Source of the DNA: Cellulomonas hominis
GTDB lineage: Bacteria > Actinomycetota > Actinomycetes > Actinomycetales > Cellulomonadaceae
Direction of reading: 5' to 3'
Length of the DNA: 37,317 nucleotides
Assembly (NCBI RefSeq): GCF_005239125.1
Contig: NZ_SZYE01000014.1
Location: forward strand, 1-37,317
The first letter of the stretch is position 1; each line of letters begins with the position of its first letter. Below the pieces are notes generated by a model that did no database searches, was not told the DNA's origin, and saw nothing but the letters and a program-made list of their open reading frames with translations. A program made the translations under genes and the position numbers. Below are positions 1 through 8,181 of this stretch, piece after piece.

Positions 1-278
1 GCACCGCGAGCGAGCGCCCGGAGCACCGCCGCGCCGTCCGCGTCCTGCGTCGCGCCCCCCGCTGCGCCCCCGCCCGCCGTCGCCGGGGCGCCCGCGGGCA
101 CGGCGGCGACCTCCTCCGCGGCACCGCGCACCGTCAGCAGCACGTTCGTCCCCGTGTCGCCGTCGGGCACCGGGAAGACGTTCACCGCGTCGATCCGCTC
201 GCGCGCCGCCTCCAGCGCGGGCACCGCGCGGTCGAGCCAGGTGCGCAGCACGCCGCCGTCCCCGAGTTGCCCAGCCAC
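1..278 (-). CDS. DAK2 (DhaL)-domain protein, N-terminal part, runs off window start
   Basis: Only the first 92 codons are inside the window. Residues 33-48 read NVFPVPDGDTGTNVLL, the DhaL/DAK2 signature whose aspartates bind the Mg-ATP complex in dihydroxyacetone kinases and in the fatty-acid kinase FakA. Actinobacterial proteins of this type are usually about 500-600 residues and lie between rpmB and recG. That order fits here, since rpmB is the divergent neighbour. The GTG start is chosen because the signature begins shortly after it and no in-frame ATG or GTG lies close upstream. The purine-rich GAGAGGA lies rather far away, at 13 nt. After the signature the visible part becomes Ala/Gly-rich, a linker-like stretch. 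The exact substrate (fatty acid or another) cannot be told from this fragment. Confidence 0.85.
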   Translation of the reverse strand, partial: MAGQLGDGGVLRTWLDRAVPALEAARERIDAVNVFPVPDGDTGTNVLLTVRGAAEEVAAVPAGAPATAGGGAAGGATQDADGAAVLRALARG

Positions 279-619
279 GTCCGCGCGCAGTCCTCTCGTC
301 GTCCCGGTCGCCGTCGGGCACCCGCCCTCCGACGACCCCGCGGGCCGCTCGCCCGCGCGGCCCCTACTCTGCCGCACGCCACCCGCAGCACCCCCGTCGT
401 CCCCAGCCCGGTCGGCCCTCCCGGGGGGTGTGACGGACGTCGTTTTGAGGGTCACGGCCGTCGTGGGCTAGTCTGATCCGGTTGCCTGGCCACTGCCGGG
501 CACAGGTGCGCCCCTCGGACAGGTCTCCGGACCGCCGGTGCGGGCACCACCGACCCACCAGGACTTGCCGCCCGGGCACCCTTCCGAGCGGCGTGCAATG
601 ACCGGATCAGGAGAAGACC
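279..619. other. Intergenic region between the DAK2 gene and rpmB
   Basis: This 341-base divergent gap contains the candidate rpmB promoter (445-474) and a leader of roughly 140 nt. The rest is GC-rich sequence in which I recognise no gene or RNA. A purine-rich GGAGAAGA at 609-616 serves as the rpmB ribosome binding site. Confidence 0.5.
445..474 (+). promoter_or_regulatory. Candidate sigma-70-type promoter for rpmB
   Basis: TTGAGG (445-450) and TAGTCT (469-474) are separated by 18 nt, close to TTGACA-N17-TATAAT. Transcription would begin near 481 and give a leader of about 140 nt before the rpmB start at 620. Predicted by eye only. Confidence 0.4.
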
Positions 620-811
620 GTGGCTGCCAACTGCGACGTCTGCGCCAAGGGCCCGAGCTTCGGGCACAGCATCTCGCACTCGCACGTGCGCACCAAGCGA
701 CGCTGGAACCCGAACATCCAGCGCGTGCGCGTGGTTGTCGCGGGCACGCCCAAGCGGCTGAACGTCTGCACCTCGTGCCTCAAGGCCGGCAAGGTCCAGC
801 GCGCCGTCTGA
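620..811 (+). CDS. rpmB: 50S ribosomal protein L28 (bL28), zinc-binding type
   Basis: This 63-residue protein is the full length of bL28 and begins MAANCDVCAKGP. It carries two Cys pairs, CDVC at residues 5-8 and CTSC near residues 52-55, the zinc-ribbon (C+) form of the protein. The middle part HVRTKRRWNPNIQRV is the typical rRNA-binding basic segment. The GTG start follows a GGAGAAGA ribosome binding site. Many actinobacteria keep a second, Cys-free L28 that replaces this one under zinc limitation and is repressed by Zur; such a paralogue would lie outside the window. It is transcribed away from the DAK2 gene and ends in a strong hairpin at 824-856. Confidence 0.97.
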   Translation: MAANCDVCAKGPSFGHSISHSHVRTKRRWNPNIQRVRVVVAGTPKRLNVCTSCLKAGKVQRAV

Positions 812-823
812 GCGACTCACCTC

Positions 824-856
824 GAAGGCCCGTGCGGTTCGCCCGCACGGGCCTTC
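824..856 (+). terminator. Hairpin downstream of rpmB
   Basis: A perfect 14-bp stem (GAAGGCCCGTGCGG and its complement) closes a 5-nt loop, 12 nt after the rpmB stop. There is no run of T after it, which is common in very GC-rich actinobacteria. Confidence 0.75.
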
Positions 857-943
857 GTGCTGCCCGGGGGCGATCCGCCCCCGGTGCCCATCGGTGCGCG
901 GAACGCCCTGTGAGGGCGCCGCGGCGTGTGGCACCCTGAGCGC

Positions 944-1465
944 ATGAGCGAGCAGCGCCGCGAGCACACGGTCCGGCCCGCCGAGCCCCGGGACGCCGCC
1001 GGCATCGCCGACGTGCACGTCCGGACGTGGCAGCACGCGTACGCGGGCCTCGTCCCCGACAGCTACCTCTCCTCCCTCGACGTGGACCGGCGGGCCGAGG
1101 TGTGGCGACGGGACCTCTCCCCGGGCAGCCACATCCGTGCGTGGGTCGCCACGGTCGAGCCCGAGCAGGTCGTCGGGTTCATCTCCCTCGGCCCCTCGCT
1201 CGACGAGGACGCCGAGCGCTCCGCGCTGCAGGTGTACGCCCTCTACCTCGACCACGGCATGTGGGGCTCGGGCGTCGCGCGCGAGCTGCTGCGCACCGCC
1301 ATGCAGGACGTCCCCCCGCGGATCCCCGTGACCCTGTGGGTATTCGCCGACAACGAGCGCGCCCGGCACTTCTACCGGCGGCACGGCTTCCAGCCCGACG
1401 GCACCGAGCGCACCGAGGACGTCGGCGGCGCCGACCTGCTCGAGGTCCGGTACCGCCGCCGCTGA
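944..1465 (+). CDS. GNAT-family N-acetyltransferase
   Basis: A 173-residue single-domain GNAT protein. The acetyl-CoA binding motif A is visible as ALYLDHGMWGSGVARELL (the Q/RxxGxG/A loop appears as MWGSGVA), followed by the late-strand signature WVFADNERARHFYRRHGF, typical of RimI/YjaB-like acetyltransferases. The start was put at ATG 944 because the N-terminus then reads SEQRREHTVRPAEPRDAAGI, the usual first strand. A GTG at 926 would add six residues. It stands alone between the rpmB terminator and the lipoprotein gene. Substrate unknown: small amines, antibiotics and protein N-termini are all possible for this family. Confidence 0.9.
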   Translation: MSEQRREHTVRPAEPRDAAGIADVHVRTWQHAYAGLVPDSYLSSLDVDRRAEVWRRDLSPGSHIRAWVATVEPEQVVGFISLGPSLDEDAERSALQVYALYLDHGMWGSGVARELLRTAMQDVPPRIPVTLWVFADNERARHFYRRHGFQPDGTERTEDVGGADLLEVRYRRR

Positions 1466-1872
1466 CGCCCCGGGGCGGCCCACGGCCGTCCCGTGACGAG
1501 GTCCGCGCCGGACCAGGGTGCCGAGTCCTCCCACAGCCCGGCGGCCGTGCTCCGTCCCCAGGTGCCCCGGCGCGTCCCCGATGCCCCGCGGCGCCCACCA
1601 CCGGCTGGCCTGTCGACAACGGGTGCGGGTCCCGTTCCCAGCGTCCGAACGCACGGGTCGGTCGACGTCCGGTACCTCCGGCACGGACGGGGCCGTGCTC
1701 GGCCTCGCCTGTCCATCGTGGAGTAGGTGTTCCGCCCGCCCCCTCAGGGACCACTCAGGTCCCACGTCGGCATCGTCGGAGATCCGTAGGAATGGTCGGG
1801 ACCACGACGGGCCGTCCGAGGTGCGCGTGGTCAGCACCATGACCGAACGTCTCCGAGAGCTCGAGGACCTCC
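1466..1872. other. 407-base intergenic region before the lipoprotein gene
   Basis: No coding potential that I trust. It holds two short palindromes: GGGACC-actca-GGTCCC at 1747-1763 and the perfect 12-mer TGGTCGGGACCA at 1793-1804. The second resembles a DasR site (separate entry). A purine-rich stretch near 1855-1867 precedes the lipoprotein start. Confidence 0.4.
1791..1806. promoter_or_regulatory. Weak dre-like (DasR/GntR) palindrome
   Basis: AATGGTCGGGACCACG agrees with the Streptomyces dre consensus ACTGGTCTAGACCACT at 12 of 16 positions and keeps the GGTC-N2-GACC core. It lies about 67 nt upstream of the lipoprotein start. It is weaker than the three sites at the PTS locus and may be coincidence. 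Confidence 0.25.
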
Positions 1873-2589
1873 ATGCGTACCGTCACACCCTCCCACCGAC
1901 TCGTCGGCCTGCTCGCGTTCGCATGCGCGATCACGGCGGCGGGCTGCTCCCCGACGCCCGACACCCGGCAGCCCGCGGTCCCGGTGAGCACCGAGCCGGT
2001 CCCGGAGGCCGACGAGGCAGTCACGGAGCCCGTCGAGGCGCGACCGACCGAGGACGCTCCGGCAGCCGACGCCGACGGGCTGGTGCCCGCCTCGTGGGCG
2101 CATGCGGCCGTGAACGTCGGGGACGAGCTCGCCACCGTGCAGCTCGGCCCGTTGAGCGTCCGCCTGAACGACTCCGGTCGCCTGCCCGCGACGCAGGACC
2201 AGTTCTTCAGCGACGGCACCCAGGCGATGACGGAGGGCGAGCCCGTGGTCTACCTGTCCTGGACCGTGACCAACACGAGCGACGCGCCGGTCCCGATGTC
2301 CGCGAGCATGATCTCCGTGACGCCGTCCTTCCAGAACCGGACGCTCGGGTACGAGCCCCGCGCGGCGGCGGGCTACGAGGCCCTCGGCCTGCCGCAGCGG
2401 GTGATCCAGGACCACAACGAGGAGGGCATCTACCCGCTCGCGCCCGGCGAGTCGTTCACCGAGGCCAGGACCGTTCCGCTCAACGACATCGACGTGCTGG
2501 ACGTGGTCCTGCGGTTGACGCCCAAGGACGAGTCCGGCCTGCTGTTCGACCTGGAGGAGAAGGCCGAGGTCTCGGTCGACCTGGCCTGA
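1873..2589 (+). CDS. Secreted lipoprotein of unknown function
   Basis: The 238-residue product begins with a basic stretch and a hydrophobic segment (about residues 10-24) ending in ITAAGC, a lipobox with Cys25 as the likely lipidated residue. An acidic, Pro/Glu-rich linker follows to about residue 65. After it comes a beta-rich domain with segments such as [19 protein letters not shown] and [17 protein letters not shown]. This resembles the immunoglobulin-like domain of DUF4352-type telokin-like lipoproteins, but I do not recognise it with certainty. It would sit on the outer face of the membrane. Its end faces the decayed ABC ATPase on the other strand. No function can be assigned. Confidence 0.75.
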   Translation: MRTVTPSHRLVGLLAFACAITAAGCSPTPDTRQPAVPVSTEPVPEADEAVTEPVEARPTEDAPAADADGLVPASWAHAAVNVGDELATVQLGPLSVRLNDSGRLPATQDQFFSDGTQAMTEGEPVVYLSWTVTNTSDAPVPMSASMISVTPSFQNRTLGYEPRAAAGYEALGLPQRVIQDHNEEGIYPLAPGESFTEARTVPLNDIDVLDVVLRLTPKDESGLLFDLEEKAEVSVDLA

Positions 2590-2596
2590 GGAGGAG

Positions 2597-2927
2597 CGCT
2601 CGGACCGTGACCGGTTCGCGGGCGGGGCGACGATCACGCCGGCCGCCGTCTCCTGGTCGGGCGACCCCGTCGGCTCGTCCGCGAACACGGTGTCCGGAGC
2701 CGTGATCAGGGCGCGGGCGAGCGCCACCCGCTGCTGCTGGCCGCCGGACAGCTCTCCTGCGCGGTCAGCGCGGGCAGCAGGTCGGACGCCTGGAAGACGA
2801 AGCCGAGGCGCTCGCGCAGCGACCGCGTCCGCTCCCGCTCGCCCGTGCGTCCCAGGTCCCGCCCCGCCGGCCGCACCGTGCCGGCGGGCGGGCAGGTCGC
2901 ACCCGACGAGGTCGCGGGCGCGGACGA
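2597..2927 (-). pseudogene. Remnant of an ABC-transporter ATPase (LolD/MacB type)
   Basis: Read on the minus strand, one frame gives [14 protein letters not shown], then [21 protein letters not shown], the segment after Walker A and through the Q-loop of LolD/MacB-type export ATPases. The frame then breaks and another frame resumes directly with [17 protein letters not shown] (signature) and TVFADEPTG (Walker B). About 45 residues that normally separate the Q-loop from the signature are missing, and the reading frame shifts at the joint near 2750-2765. Walker A is absent: the remnant starts immediately after the thiL stop. The H-loop region is also lost, before the end of the convergent lipoprotein gene. 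The neighbouring permease gene is gone too. Confidence 0.8.
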
Positions 2928-3935
2928 CTAGCCCCGGAAGTGCTCCCAGCCGCTGCGGACCCGCGACCGCGCGCCGCCGACGAGCACCGTGCCCGCCGCC
3001 CGGTCCGCGCCGGGCTCGCGCACCACGCCGACCCGCCGGAACCCCGCGGGCAGCGCCGCCCCCGCGGGGAACGTCGCGAGCAGCCCGTGGTCCTCGCCGC
3101 CGCCGAGCACCCACGCGACCGGGTCGGCCCCGACGGCCGCCGCGGCCCCGGCCAGGGCGTCGAGGTCGCCGGCGAGCGAGTACGCCGGGTCGTCGAGGTC
3201 GAGCACGACGCCGCTCGCCGTGGCCAGCCGCTCGCCGTCCCGCAGCAGCCCGTCCGACACGTCGAGCATCGCCGTGGCTCCCCCGGCGGCGGCGGCCGGT
3301 CCGGCGGCGAGAGGGGGCTGCGGGCGCCGGTGGACGGCGACCACCGCGAGGTCGGCCTCGGGGCGGCCCGCGTCGAGCAGCGCGAGCCCCGCGGCGGAGC
3401 GCCCGACGGTCCCGGCGAGCGCGACCACGTCCCCGGGCCGGGCGCCGGACCGCAGCACGGGCGCGGCACCGCCGAGGTCGCCGTGCACCGTGACCGCGAC
3501 GACCACGGCGTCGCCCCCGGACAGGTCGCCGCCGACGACGCCCGCCCCGACGGTCGCGCACGCCGCGCCGAGTCCGCGGGCCAGCCCCTCGACCCAGGCG
3601 ACGGGGAGGTCCGCGGGCACGACGAGCGACACGACGATCGCGGTGGGCCGGGCACCCATCGCCGCGACGTCGGCGAGGTTCTGCATGGCGGCGCGCCAGC
3701 CGACGTCCTCACCGGTGGACCACGCGCGCCGGAAGTGGCGGCCCTCGACGAGGACGTCGGTCGAGACCACGAACCGGCCGTCCGGCGCGGCGAGGACGGC
3801 GGCGTCGTCGCCCGGTCCGAGCAGGGTGCGGTCGCCGGCGGGCAGGTGCGGGAAGATCCGGGCGAGCAGCCCGTCCTCCGACAGGTCGGCCACCGTGGTC
3901 CCGGCGTCGAGGTCGGGCGCGGCGCGGTCGGTCAC
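2928..3935 (-). CDS. thiL: Thiamine-monophosphate kinase
   Basis: This 335-residue protein phosphorylates thiamine monophosphate to the cofactor thiamine diphosphate with ATP. It is in the AIR-synthase/PurM-like superfamily. Visible motifs are GPGDDAAVL near residue 40, [30 protein letters not shown] (metal and ATP binding) and [21 protein letters not shown] stands where most ThiL proteins have GGEDYELL. The GTG start gives [18 protein letters not shown] and is preceded by TACCGT only 7 nt away, so the transcript is probably leaderless. Its stop abuts the ABC remnant. thiL next to the DUF3515 gene and ddl is the normal actinobacterial order. Confidence 0.95.
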   Translation of the reverse strand: MTDRAAPDLDAGTTVADLSEDGLLARIFPHLPAGDRTLLGPGDDAAVLAAPDGRFVVSTDVLVEGRHFRRAWSTGEDVGWRAAMQNLADVAAMGARPTAIVVSLVVPADLPVAWVEGLARGLGAACATVGAGVVGGDLSGGDAVVVAVTVHGDLGGAAPVLRSGARPGDVVALAGTVGRSAAGLALLDAGRPEADLAVVAVHRRPQPPLAAGPAAAAGGATAMLDVSDGLLRDGERLATASGVVLDLDDPAYSLAGDLDALAGAAAAVGADPVAWVLGGGEDHGLLATFPAGAALPAGFRRVGVVREPGADRAAGTVLVGGARSRVRSGWEHFRG

Positions 3936-4011
3936 GCCCGCCACGGTAGCGCCCGCGACGGCGCCCGCCGCGCGCCGCGCCCCGCCCGCCGCGCGCACCC
4001 GCGGCTCGACT

Positions 4012-4070
4012 GTGCAACCGACGCGTCGAGCGTGTACCCGGCGGATGCACGCTCGACGTGTCGGTTGCAC
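4012..4070. repeat. Long inverted repeat between thiL and the DUF3515 gene
   Basis: Two 23-nt arms (4012-4034 and 4048-4070) are complementary with a single mismatch, around a 13-nt loop. The arms begin GTGCAACCG and end CGGTTGCAC. Both flanking genes point away from it, so it is not an ordinary terminator. It could be an intergenic palindromic element or a two-sided operator. Its CAACCG arm resembles the arms of the repeat family at 21461 and 35708, but the sequence is otherwise different. Confidence 0.8.
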
Positions 4071-4175
4071 GCTCGGCGTCCGGGACGCCCGGCGTGACGG
4101 ACGCGGTCGGAGGCCCGGCCGGCCGGCGCGCCACCCGGTTCCGGGGGCCCGCCCGGGTCGGGTTACCGTGGCCCG

Positions 4176-4787
4176 GTGAGCCGCTCCTCCCGCCGACGCC
4201 CCGCCCGCACCGCCGCAGGGACGGCCGCGCTGGCGCTGGCCGGCGTGCCGCTGCTCGCGGGGTGCGCGTCGACGGTCGGGGTCGCGGTGGCGCCGGACGC
4301 GGCGGACCCGGCGTGCGCGCGGGTGGTGCTGGCGCTGCCCGAGTCGCTGGGTGACGGGCTGGACGAGCTCCGGACGACGAGCCAGGCGACGTGGGCGTGG
4401 GGCGACCCGACGGACCCGGTGACGCTGCGCTGCGGGGTGGCGGTGCCCGGCCCGACGACGGAGCAGTGCGTGACGATGGAGACGGCGGGCGGGACGAGCA
4501 TCGACTGGCTGGTCCGGGCGGACGCGGAGCCCGCGGACGCGGGGGCCGGCCCCGACGGCGCCGGGGACGACCCGGACGCGACGGCGGACCCGACGGCCGG
4601 CCCGACGTCCGGCGCCGACGCCCTGCTCGAGCCGGGGTCGTCGGACTGGACGTTCGTGACGTACGGCCGCGACCCGGCCGTGGAGGTGCACGTCCCGGCG
4701 GCGGTGGTGGCGGAGCGGTCGACGTCGTTCCTGGACGCGCTCAGCCCCGCGATCGCGCAGGTCGAGGCGACCCGCGCCTGCCTCTAG
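4176..4787 (+). CDS. DUF3515-family lipoprotein
   Basis: A 203-residue actinobacterial envelope protein of unknown role that is regularly found beside thiL and ddl. The N-terminus is basic (SRSSRRRPAR), followed by a hydrophobic segment ending in the lipobox LLAGC (Cys29). The body keeps the family's features: a Cys pair in a domain beginning CARVVLALPESLGD, RCGVAVPGP, then SIDWLV and WTFVTYGRDPAVEVHVP. A low-complexity acidic Gly/Asp/Pro insert at about 118-150 looks like a linker. The GTG start has TACCGT (4164-4169) 6 nt upstream, so a leaderless transcript is likely. Its end lies 4 nt from the convergent ddl stop. Genomic linkage to ddl suggests, but does not prove, an envelope role. Confidence 0.85.
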   Translation: MSRSSRRRPARTAAGTAALALAGVPLLAGCASTVGVAVAPDAADPACARVVLALPESLGDGLDELRTTSQATWAWGDPTDPVTLRCGVAVPGPTTEQCVTMETAGGTSIDWLVRADAEPADAGAGPDGAGDDPDATADPTAGPTSGADALLEPGSSDWTFVTYGRDPAVEVHVPAAVVAERSTSFLDALSPAIAQVEATRACL

Positions 4788-4791
4788 CCGG

Positions 4792-5946
4792 TCAGCGCAG
4801 CCCGGTCGGCCGCTCGAGCGCGAGCTGCAGGAGCTCGTCCAGCAGGTCGGCGTAGGACAGCCCGCTCTGCTGCCACATCCGCGGGTACATCGAGAACGGC
4901 GTGAACCCCGGCATGGTGTTGATCTCGTTGACGACCACCTCGCCGCCGGGCGTGACGAACACGTCGACGCGCCCGAGCCCCTCGCCGTCGACCGCCTCGA
5001 AGGTCCGCACGGCGACGTCCTGCACGCGGGCGATGACGTCCTCGGGCAGGTCGGCCGGGCAGGACAGCTGGACAGCCGCCTCGTCGAGGTACTTGGCCTC
5101 GAAGTCGTAGAACCCGTGCGTCGCGTCGGTGACGACGATCTCCCCGGGCAGCGACGCCCGCGGGCGGGCGCCGCCGCGGCCGCCGAGGACGGCGCACTCG
5201 ATCTCGCGCCCGACGATGCCGGCCTCGACGACGACCTTGGGGTCGTGCTCCTGGGCGGCGGCGACGGCGGCGGGGAGGTCGGCGGGGTCGACGACCCGGG
5301 TGATGCCGATGCTGGACCCGGCGCGGGCGGGCTTGACGAACAGCGGCAGCCCGAGCGCCGCGATCCGGGCGCGGACGCCGTCCCGGTCGGTGGCGAGGTC
5401 GTCGCCGCGCAGGGTGACGAACGGCCCGACGGGCAACCCGGCGCCGGCGAGGACGACCTTCATGAAGTGCTTGTCCATGCCGACGGCGGAGGCGAGCACG
5501 CCCGCGCCGACGTACCGGACGTCGGCGAGCTCGAGCATGCCCTGCAGGGTGCCGTCCTCGCCGAACGGGCCGTGCAGCAGGGGCAGGACGACGTCGACGG
5601 CGCCGAGGTCCACGGCGGGCGAGCCCGGCTCGATGACCTGGAGCTCGCGGGAGCCGACCTCCTGCGGGAGCAGCACCTGCTCCGGGAGCGCCTCGACCTC
5701 GGGCAGCCGGCCGTCGACGATGGCCCAGTGGTCCGGGTCGTCGGCGACGCGCACCCACCGCCCCTGCGGCGTGATGCCGATGGGCAGGACGTCGTAGCGC
5801 TCCCGGTCGATCGCGCGGAGCACGGCCCCGGCGGTGGCGCAGGAGATGGCGTGCTCGCTGGAGCGCCCCCCGAACAGCACGAGCACCCGGGGGCGGCTGG
5901 CGGCGGACGCGGCGGGCCCGGACACGGGCTCAGGCTGGCTGGACAT
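4792..5946 (-). CDS. ddl: D-alanine--D-alanine ligase
   Basis: A 384-residue ATP-grasp ligase making the D-Ala-D-Ala dipeptide for peptidoglycan. It shows the N-terminal motif VLFGGRSSEHAIS, LHGPFGEDGTLQGMLE, the ATP-binding KPARAGSSIGI, the loop HGFYDFEAKYLDEA (the Tyr-containing form of D-Ala-D-Ala rather than D-Lac ligases) and the terminal metal-binding VNEINTMPGFTPFSMYP. The ATG start gives SSQPEPVSGPAASA, a short flexible leader before the first strand. TAGGCT lies 8 nt upstream of the ATG, a leaderless-type promoter facing that of the divergent PLP gene. Normally gpsA sits directly beside ddl in actinobacteria; here the PLP gene separates them. Confidence 0.97.
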   Translation of the reverse strand: MSSQPEPVSGPAASAASRPRVLVLFGGRSSEHAISCATAGAVLRAIDRERYDVLPIGITPQGRWVRVADDPDHWAIVDGRLPEVEALPEQVLLPQEVGSRELQVIEPGSPAVDLGAVDVVLPLLHGPFGEDGTLQGMLELADVRYVGAGVLASAVGMDKHFMKVVLAGAGLPVGPFVTLRGDDLATDRDGVRARIAALGLPLFVKPARAGSSIGITRVVDPADLPAAVAAAQEHDPKVVVEAGIVGREIECAVLGGRGGARPRASLPGEIVVTDATHGFYDFEAKYLDEAAVQLSCPADLPEDVIARVQDVAVRTFEAVDGEGLGRVDVFVTPGGEVVVNEINTMPGFTPFSMYPRMWQQSGLSYADLLDELLQLALERPTGLR

Positions 5947-5954
5947 CGCCCGGC

Positions 5955-6009
5955 AGCCTAGCCGCTGGGTGGGACGGGACGGTCGGCGCCGCGCGCGTGC
6001 GCGTAGCCT
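5955..6009. promoter_or_regulatory. Back-to-back leaderless-type -10 elements (ddl and PLP gene)
   Basis: The 70-base gap between the divergent starts contains TAGGCT on the minus strand (5960-5955, 8 nt before the ddl ATG) and TAGCCT on the plus strand (6004-6009, 7 nt before the GTG at 6017). Both hexamers sit where transcription would begin at or next to the start codon. Confidence 0.5.
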
Positions 6010-6016
6010 GCGGCCC

Positions 6017-7183
6017 GTGACCGAGCACGCGCACGACGCCGACCTGTCCCGCGAGACCCTGGCCGTGACGGCGGGCCGCCCCGCCCGCGCGCAGGGCGCG
6101 CCCGTGAACCCGCCGGTGGTGCTGTCCTCGACGTACGTGTCGCAGGGCGTGCCGCAGCCGGGCGAGATGATGTACGCCCGCGGCGACACGGAGACGTGGG
6201 GCCCGTTCGAGGCGACCCTCGGCGCGCTGGAGGGCTCGGTGCACCCCGCGCTCGTGCTCGGCTCCGGGATGGCCGCGATCGCGGCGGCGCTGTCGCTGGT
6301 GCCGCACGGCGGCCGGCTGGTGCTCCCCCGGCACGCGTACCAGGTGACGCTGGGCTACGCCCGCGACCTGGCGCAGCGCTCGGACGTCGAGGTGCAGCAG
6401 GTCGACGTCGCGGACACGGCCGCCGTGGTCGCGGCGCTGGACCCGGCCGCGTCCCCGACGGGCCGCGCGACGTCGCTGCTGTGGGTCGAGTCGCCGACCA
6501 ACCCGATGCTCGAGGTCGCGGACCTCCCCGCGCTGGTCGCCGCAGGCCACGCCGCGGGCGCGCTCGTAGCGGTGGACAACACGTTCGCGACGCCGCTGGT
6601 GCAGCGCCCGCTCGAGCACGGCGCGGACGTCGTCGTGCACTCGGTGACGAAGTACCTCGCGGGCCACAGCGACGTCGTGCTCGGTGCGGTGCTCACGGAC
6701 GACGCCGCGCTGCGGGAGCAGCTGCACGGCTACCGCACGGTGCACGGCGCGATCGCCGGCCCGTTCGAGGTGTACCTCGCGCTGCGCGGCATCCGCACGC
6801 TCGCCCTGCGGGTGGAGCGCTCGCAGCGCACCGCGCTGGAGCTGGCCCGGCGCCTGTCGGAGCACCCGGGCGTGGTCGAGGTGCGGCACCCGGGCCTCCC
6901 CGGCGACCCCGGCCACGCGCGCGCGACCGCGCAGATGGCCGGCTACGGCTCGATCATCGGACTGCGCCCGGCGGGCGGGGCCGACGGCGCCGACGCGGTC
7001 GTGGCCGCGCTGCGGCTGTGGGTGCCGGCGACGAGCCTCGGCGGCGTGGAGTCGAGCATCGAGCGCCGCCGCCGGTTCGCCACGGAGTCGCCGACGGTGC
7101 CGGAGGACCTGCTGCGGCTGAGCGTCGGGATCGAGGACGTCGAGGACCTCTGGCGGGACCTCGACCGCGCGCTGCGCGGCTAG
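6017..7183 (+). CDS. Cystathionine gamma-synthase/lyase-like PLP enzyme
   Basis: A 388-residue member of the Cys/Met-metabolism PLP-dependent enzymes (fold type I). The pattern [20 protein letters not shown], the glycine loop [23 protein letters not shown], the PLP-contacting aspartate in [13 protein letters not shown] and the Schiff-base lysine in [15 protein letters not shown] are all present. The C-terminal end [22 protein letters not shown] is typical. The family includes cystathionine gamma-synthase, cystathionine gamma-lyase, methionine gamma-lyase and O-acetylhomoserine sulfhydrylase. Sequence alone does not tell which, so I give no symbol. The GTG start follows TAGCCT by 7 nt. Its stop shares the tetramer CTAG with the stop of the convergent gpsA gene. 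Confidence 0.9.
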   Translation: MTEHAHDADLSRETLAVTAGRPARAQGAPVNPPVVLSSTYVSQGVPQPGEMMYARGDTETWGPFEATLGALEGSVHPALVLGSGMAAIAAALSLVPHGGRLVLPRHAYQVTLGYARDLAQRSDVEVQQVDVADTAAVVAALDPAASPTGRATSLLWVESPTNPMLEVADLPALVAAGHAAGALVAVDNTFATPLVQRPLEHGADVVVHSVTKYLAGHSDVVLGAVLTDDAALREQLHGYRTVHGAIAGPFEVYLALRGIRTLALRVERSQRTALELARRLSEHPGVVEVRHPGLPGDPGHARATAQMAGYGSIIGLRPAGGADGADAVVAALRLWVPATSLGGVESSIERRRRFATESPTVPEDLLRLSVGIEDVEDLWRDLDRALRG

Positions 7184-8181
7184 ACGCCCTCGGCCTTGCG
7201 GGGGCGCCCGAGCAGCAGCGGCGCGAGCGCGTCGACGGGCAGCCCCTCGTGCAGCACCTGCACGACGGCGGCGGTGATCGGCATGTCGACGCCGGCCCGC
7301 TCGGCCAGGTCGAGGACCGACCGGGAGGACTTCACGCCCTCGGCGGTGCCGCCGGTCGCGGCGACGGCCTCGTCGAGCGAGAGCCCCCGGCCGACGGCGA
7401 GGCCGAGCCGGTGGTTCCGCGAGTCCGGCGACGCGCAGGTGGCCATGAGGTCGCCCATGCCCGCCAGGCCCGGGAACGTCTCGGCCCGTGCCCCCAGCGC
7501 CAGGCCGAGCCGCGTGATCTCGACCAGGCCCCGGGTGATGACGGTCGCCATCGTGTTGTAGCCGAGGCCGCGGCCCTGCGAGATGCCGACGGCGAGCGCG
7601 ATCACGTTCTTCACGGCGCCGCACAGCTCGACGCCGACGACGTCGTCGTTCGTGTACGGCCGGAAGTAGCCGGAGGCGCACGCGGCGGCGACCCGCTCGG
7701 CGGTGCCCGTGTCGGCCGAGGCGACGACGGTGGCGGTCGGCTGCCGCGCGGCGATCTCCGCGGCCAGGTTCGGCCCGGACAGCACGGCCAGGCGCCCGGC
7801 GGGCAGCCGCAGGGCCTCCCCCATCACCTCGCTCATCCGCCGGTCGGTGGCGAGCTCGACGCCCTTCATCAGCGACACGGCGACGGCGCCGGGCGCCAGC
7901 GCGTCGGCGAGCGGGGTCAGGACGGCGCGCGCCGACTGCGACGGCACGGCGACCGCGACGACGTCCGCCCCGGCGACGGCCGCGGCCGGGTCGGCCTCCC
8001 CCGTGACGCGCTCGGGCAGGTCGATCCCGGGCAGGTAGCGCTCGTTGCGGTGGTCGCGGGTGATCGCCTCGCACACGGCGGCGTCCCGGCCCCAGACGGT
8101 GACGTCGCAGCCGGCGTCCGCGAGGACGGCGGCGAACGTCGTGCCCCAGGCGCCGGCCCCGAGGACGGCGGCGCGGGTCAC
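7180..8181 (-). CDS. gpsA: NAD(P)-dependent glycerol-3-phosphate dehydrogenase
   Basis: A 333-residue cytoplasmic enzyme reducing dihydroxyacetone phosphate to sn-glycerol-3-phosphate, the backbone for phospholipids. It has the Rossmann motif LGAGAWGTTFA at the N-terminus, VAVPSQSAR, SGPNLAAEIA, the catalytic lysine in CGAVKNVIALAVGI and GLAGMGDLMATC. The GTG start overlaps the plsC stop in a GTGA tetramer. The two consecutive steps, G3P synthesis and acylation, are therefore translationally coupled. Confidence 0.97.
   Translation of the reverse strand: MTRAAVLGAGAWGTTFAAVLADAGCDVTVWGRDAAVCEAITRDHRNERYLPGIDLPERVTGEADPAAAVAGADVVAVAVPSQSARAVLTPLADALAPGAVAVSLMKGVELATDRRMSEVMGEALRLPAGRLAVLSGPNLAAEIAARQPTATVVASADTGTAERVAAACASGYFRPYTNDDVVGVELCGAVKNVIALAVGISQGRGLGYNTMATVITRGLVEITRLGLALGARAETFPGLAGMGDLMATCASPDSRNHRLGLAVGRGLSLDEAVAATGGTAEGVKSSRSVLDLAERAGVDMPITAAVVQVLHEGLPVDALAPLLLGRPRKAEGV

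Noticed and set aside
1831-3561. Long minus-strand reading frame of 576 codons across the lipoprotein, ABC remnant and thiL
   Set aside because: Only its middle part resembles a protein (signature and Walker B of the ABC remnant). The rest is Arg/Ala/Gly-rich shadow sequence antisense to or out of frame with real genes.
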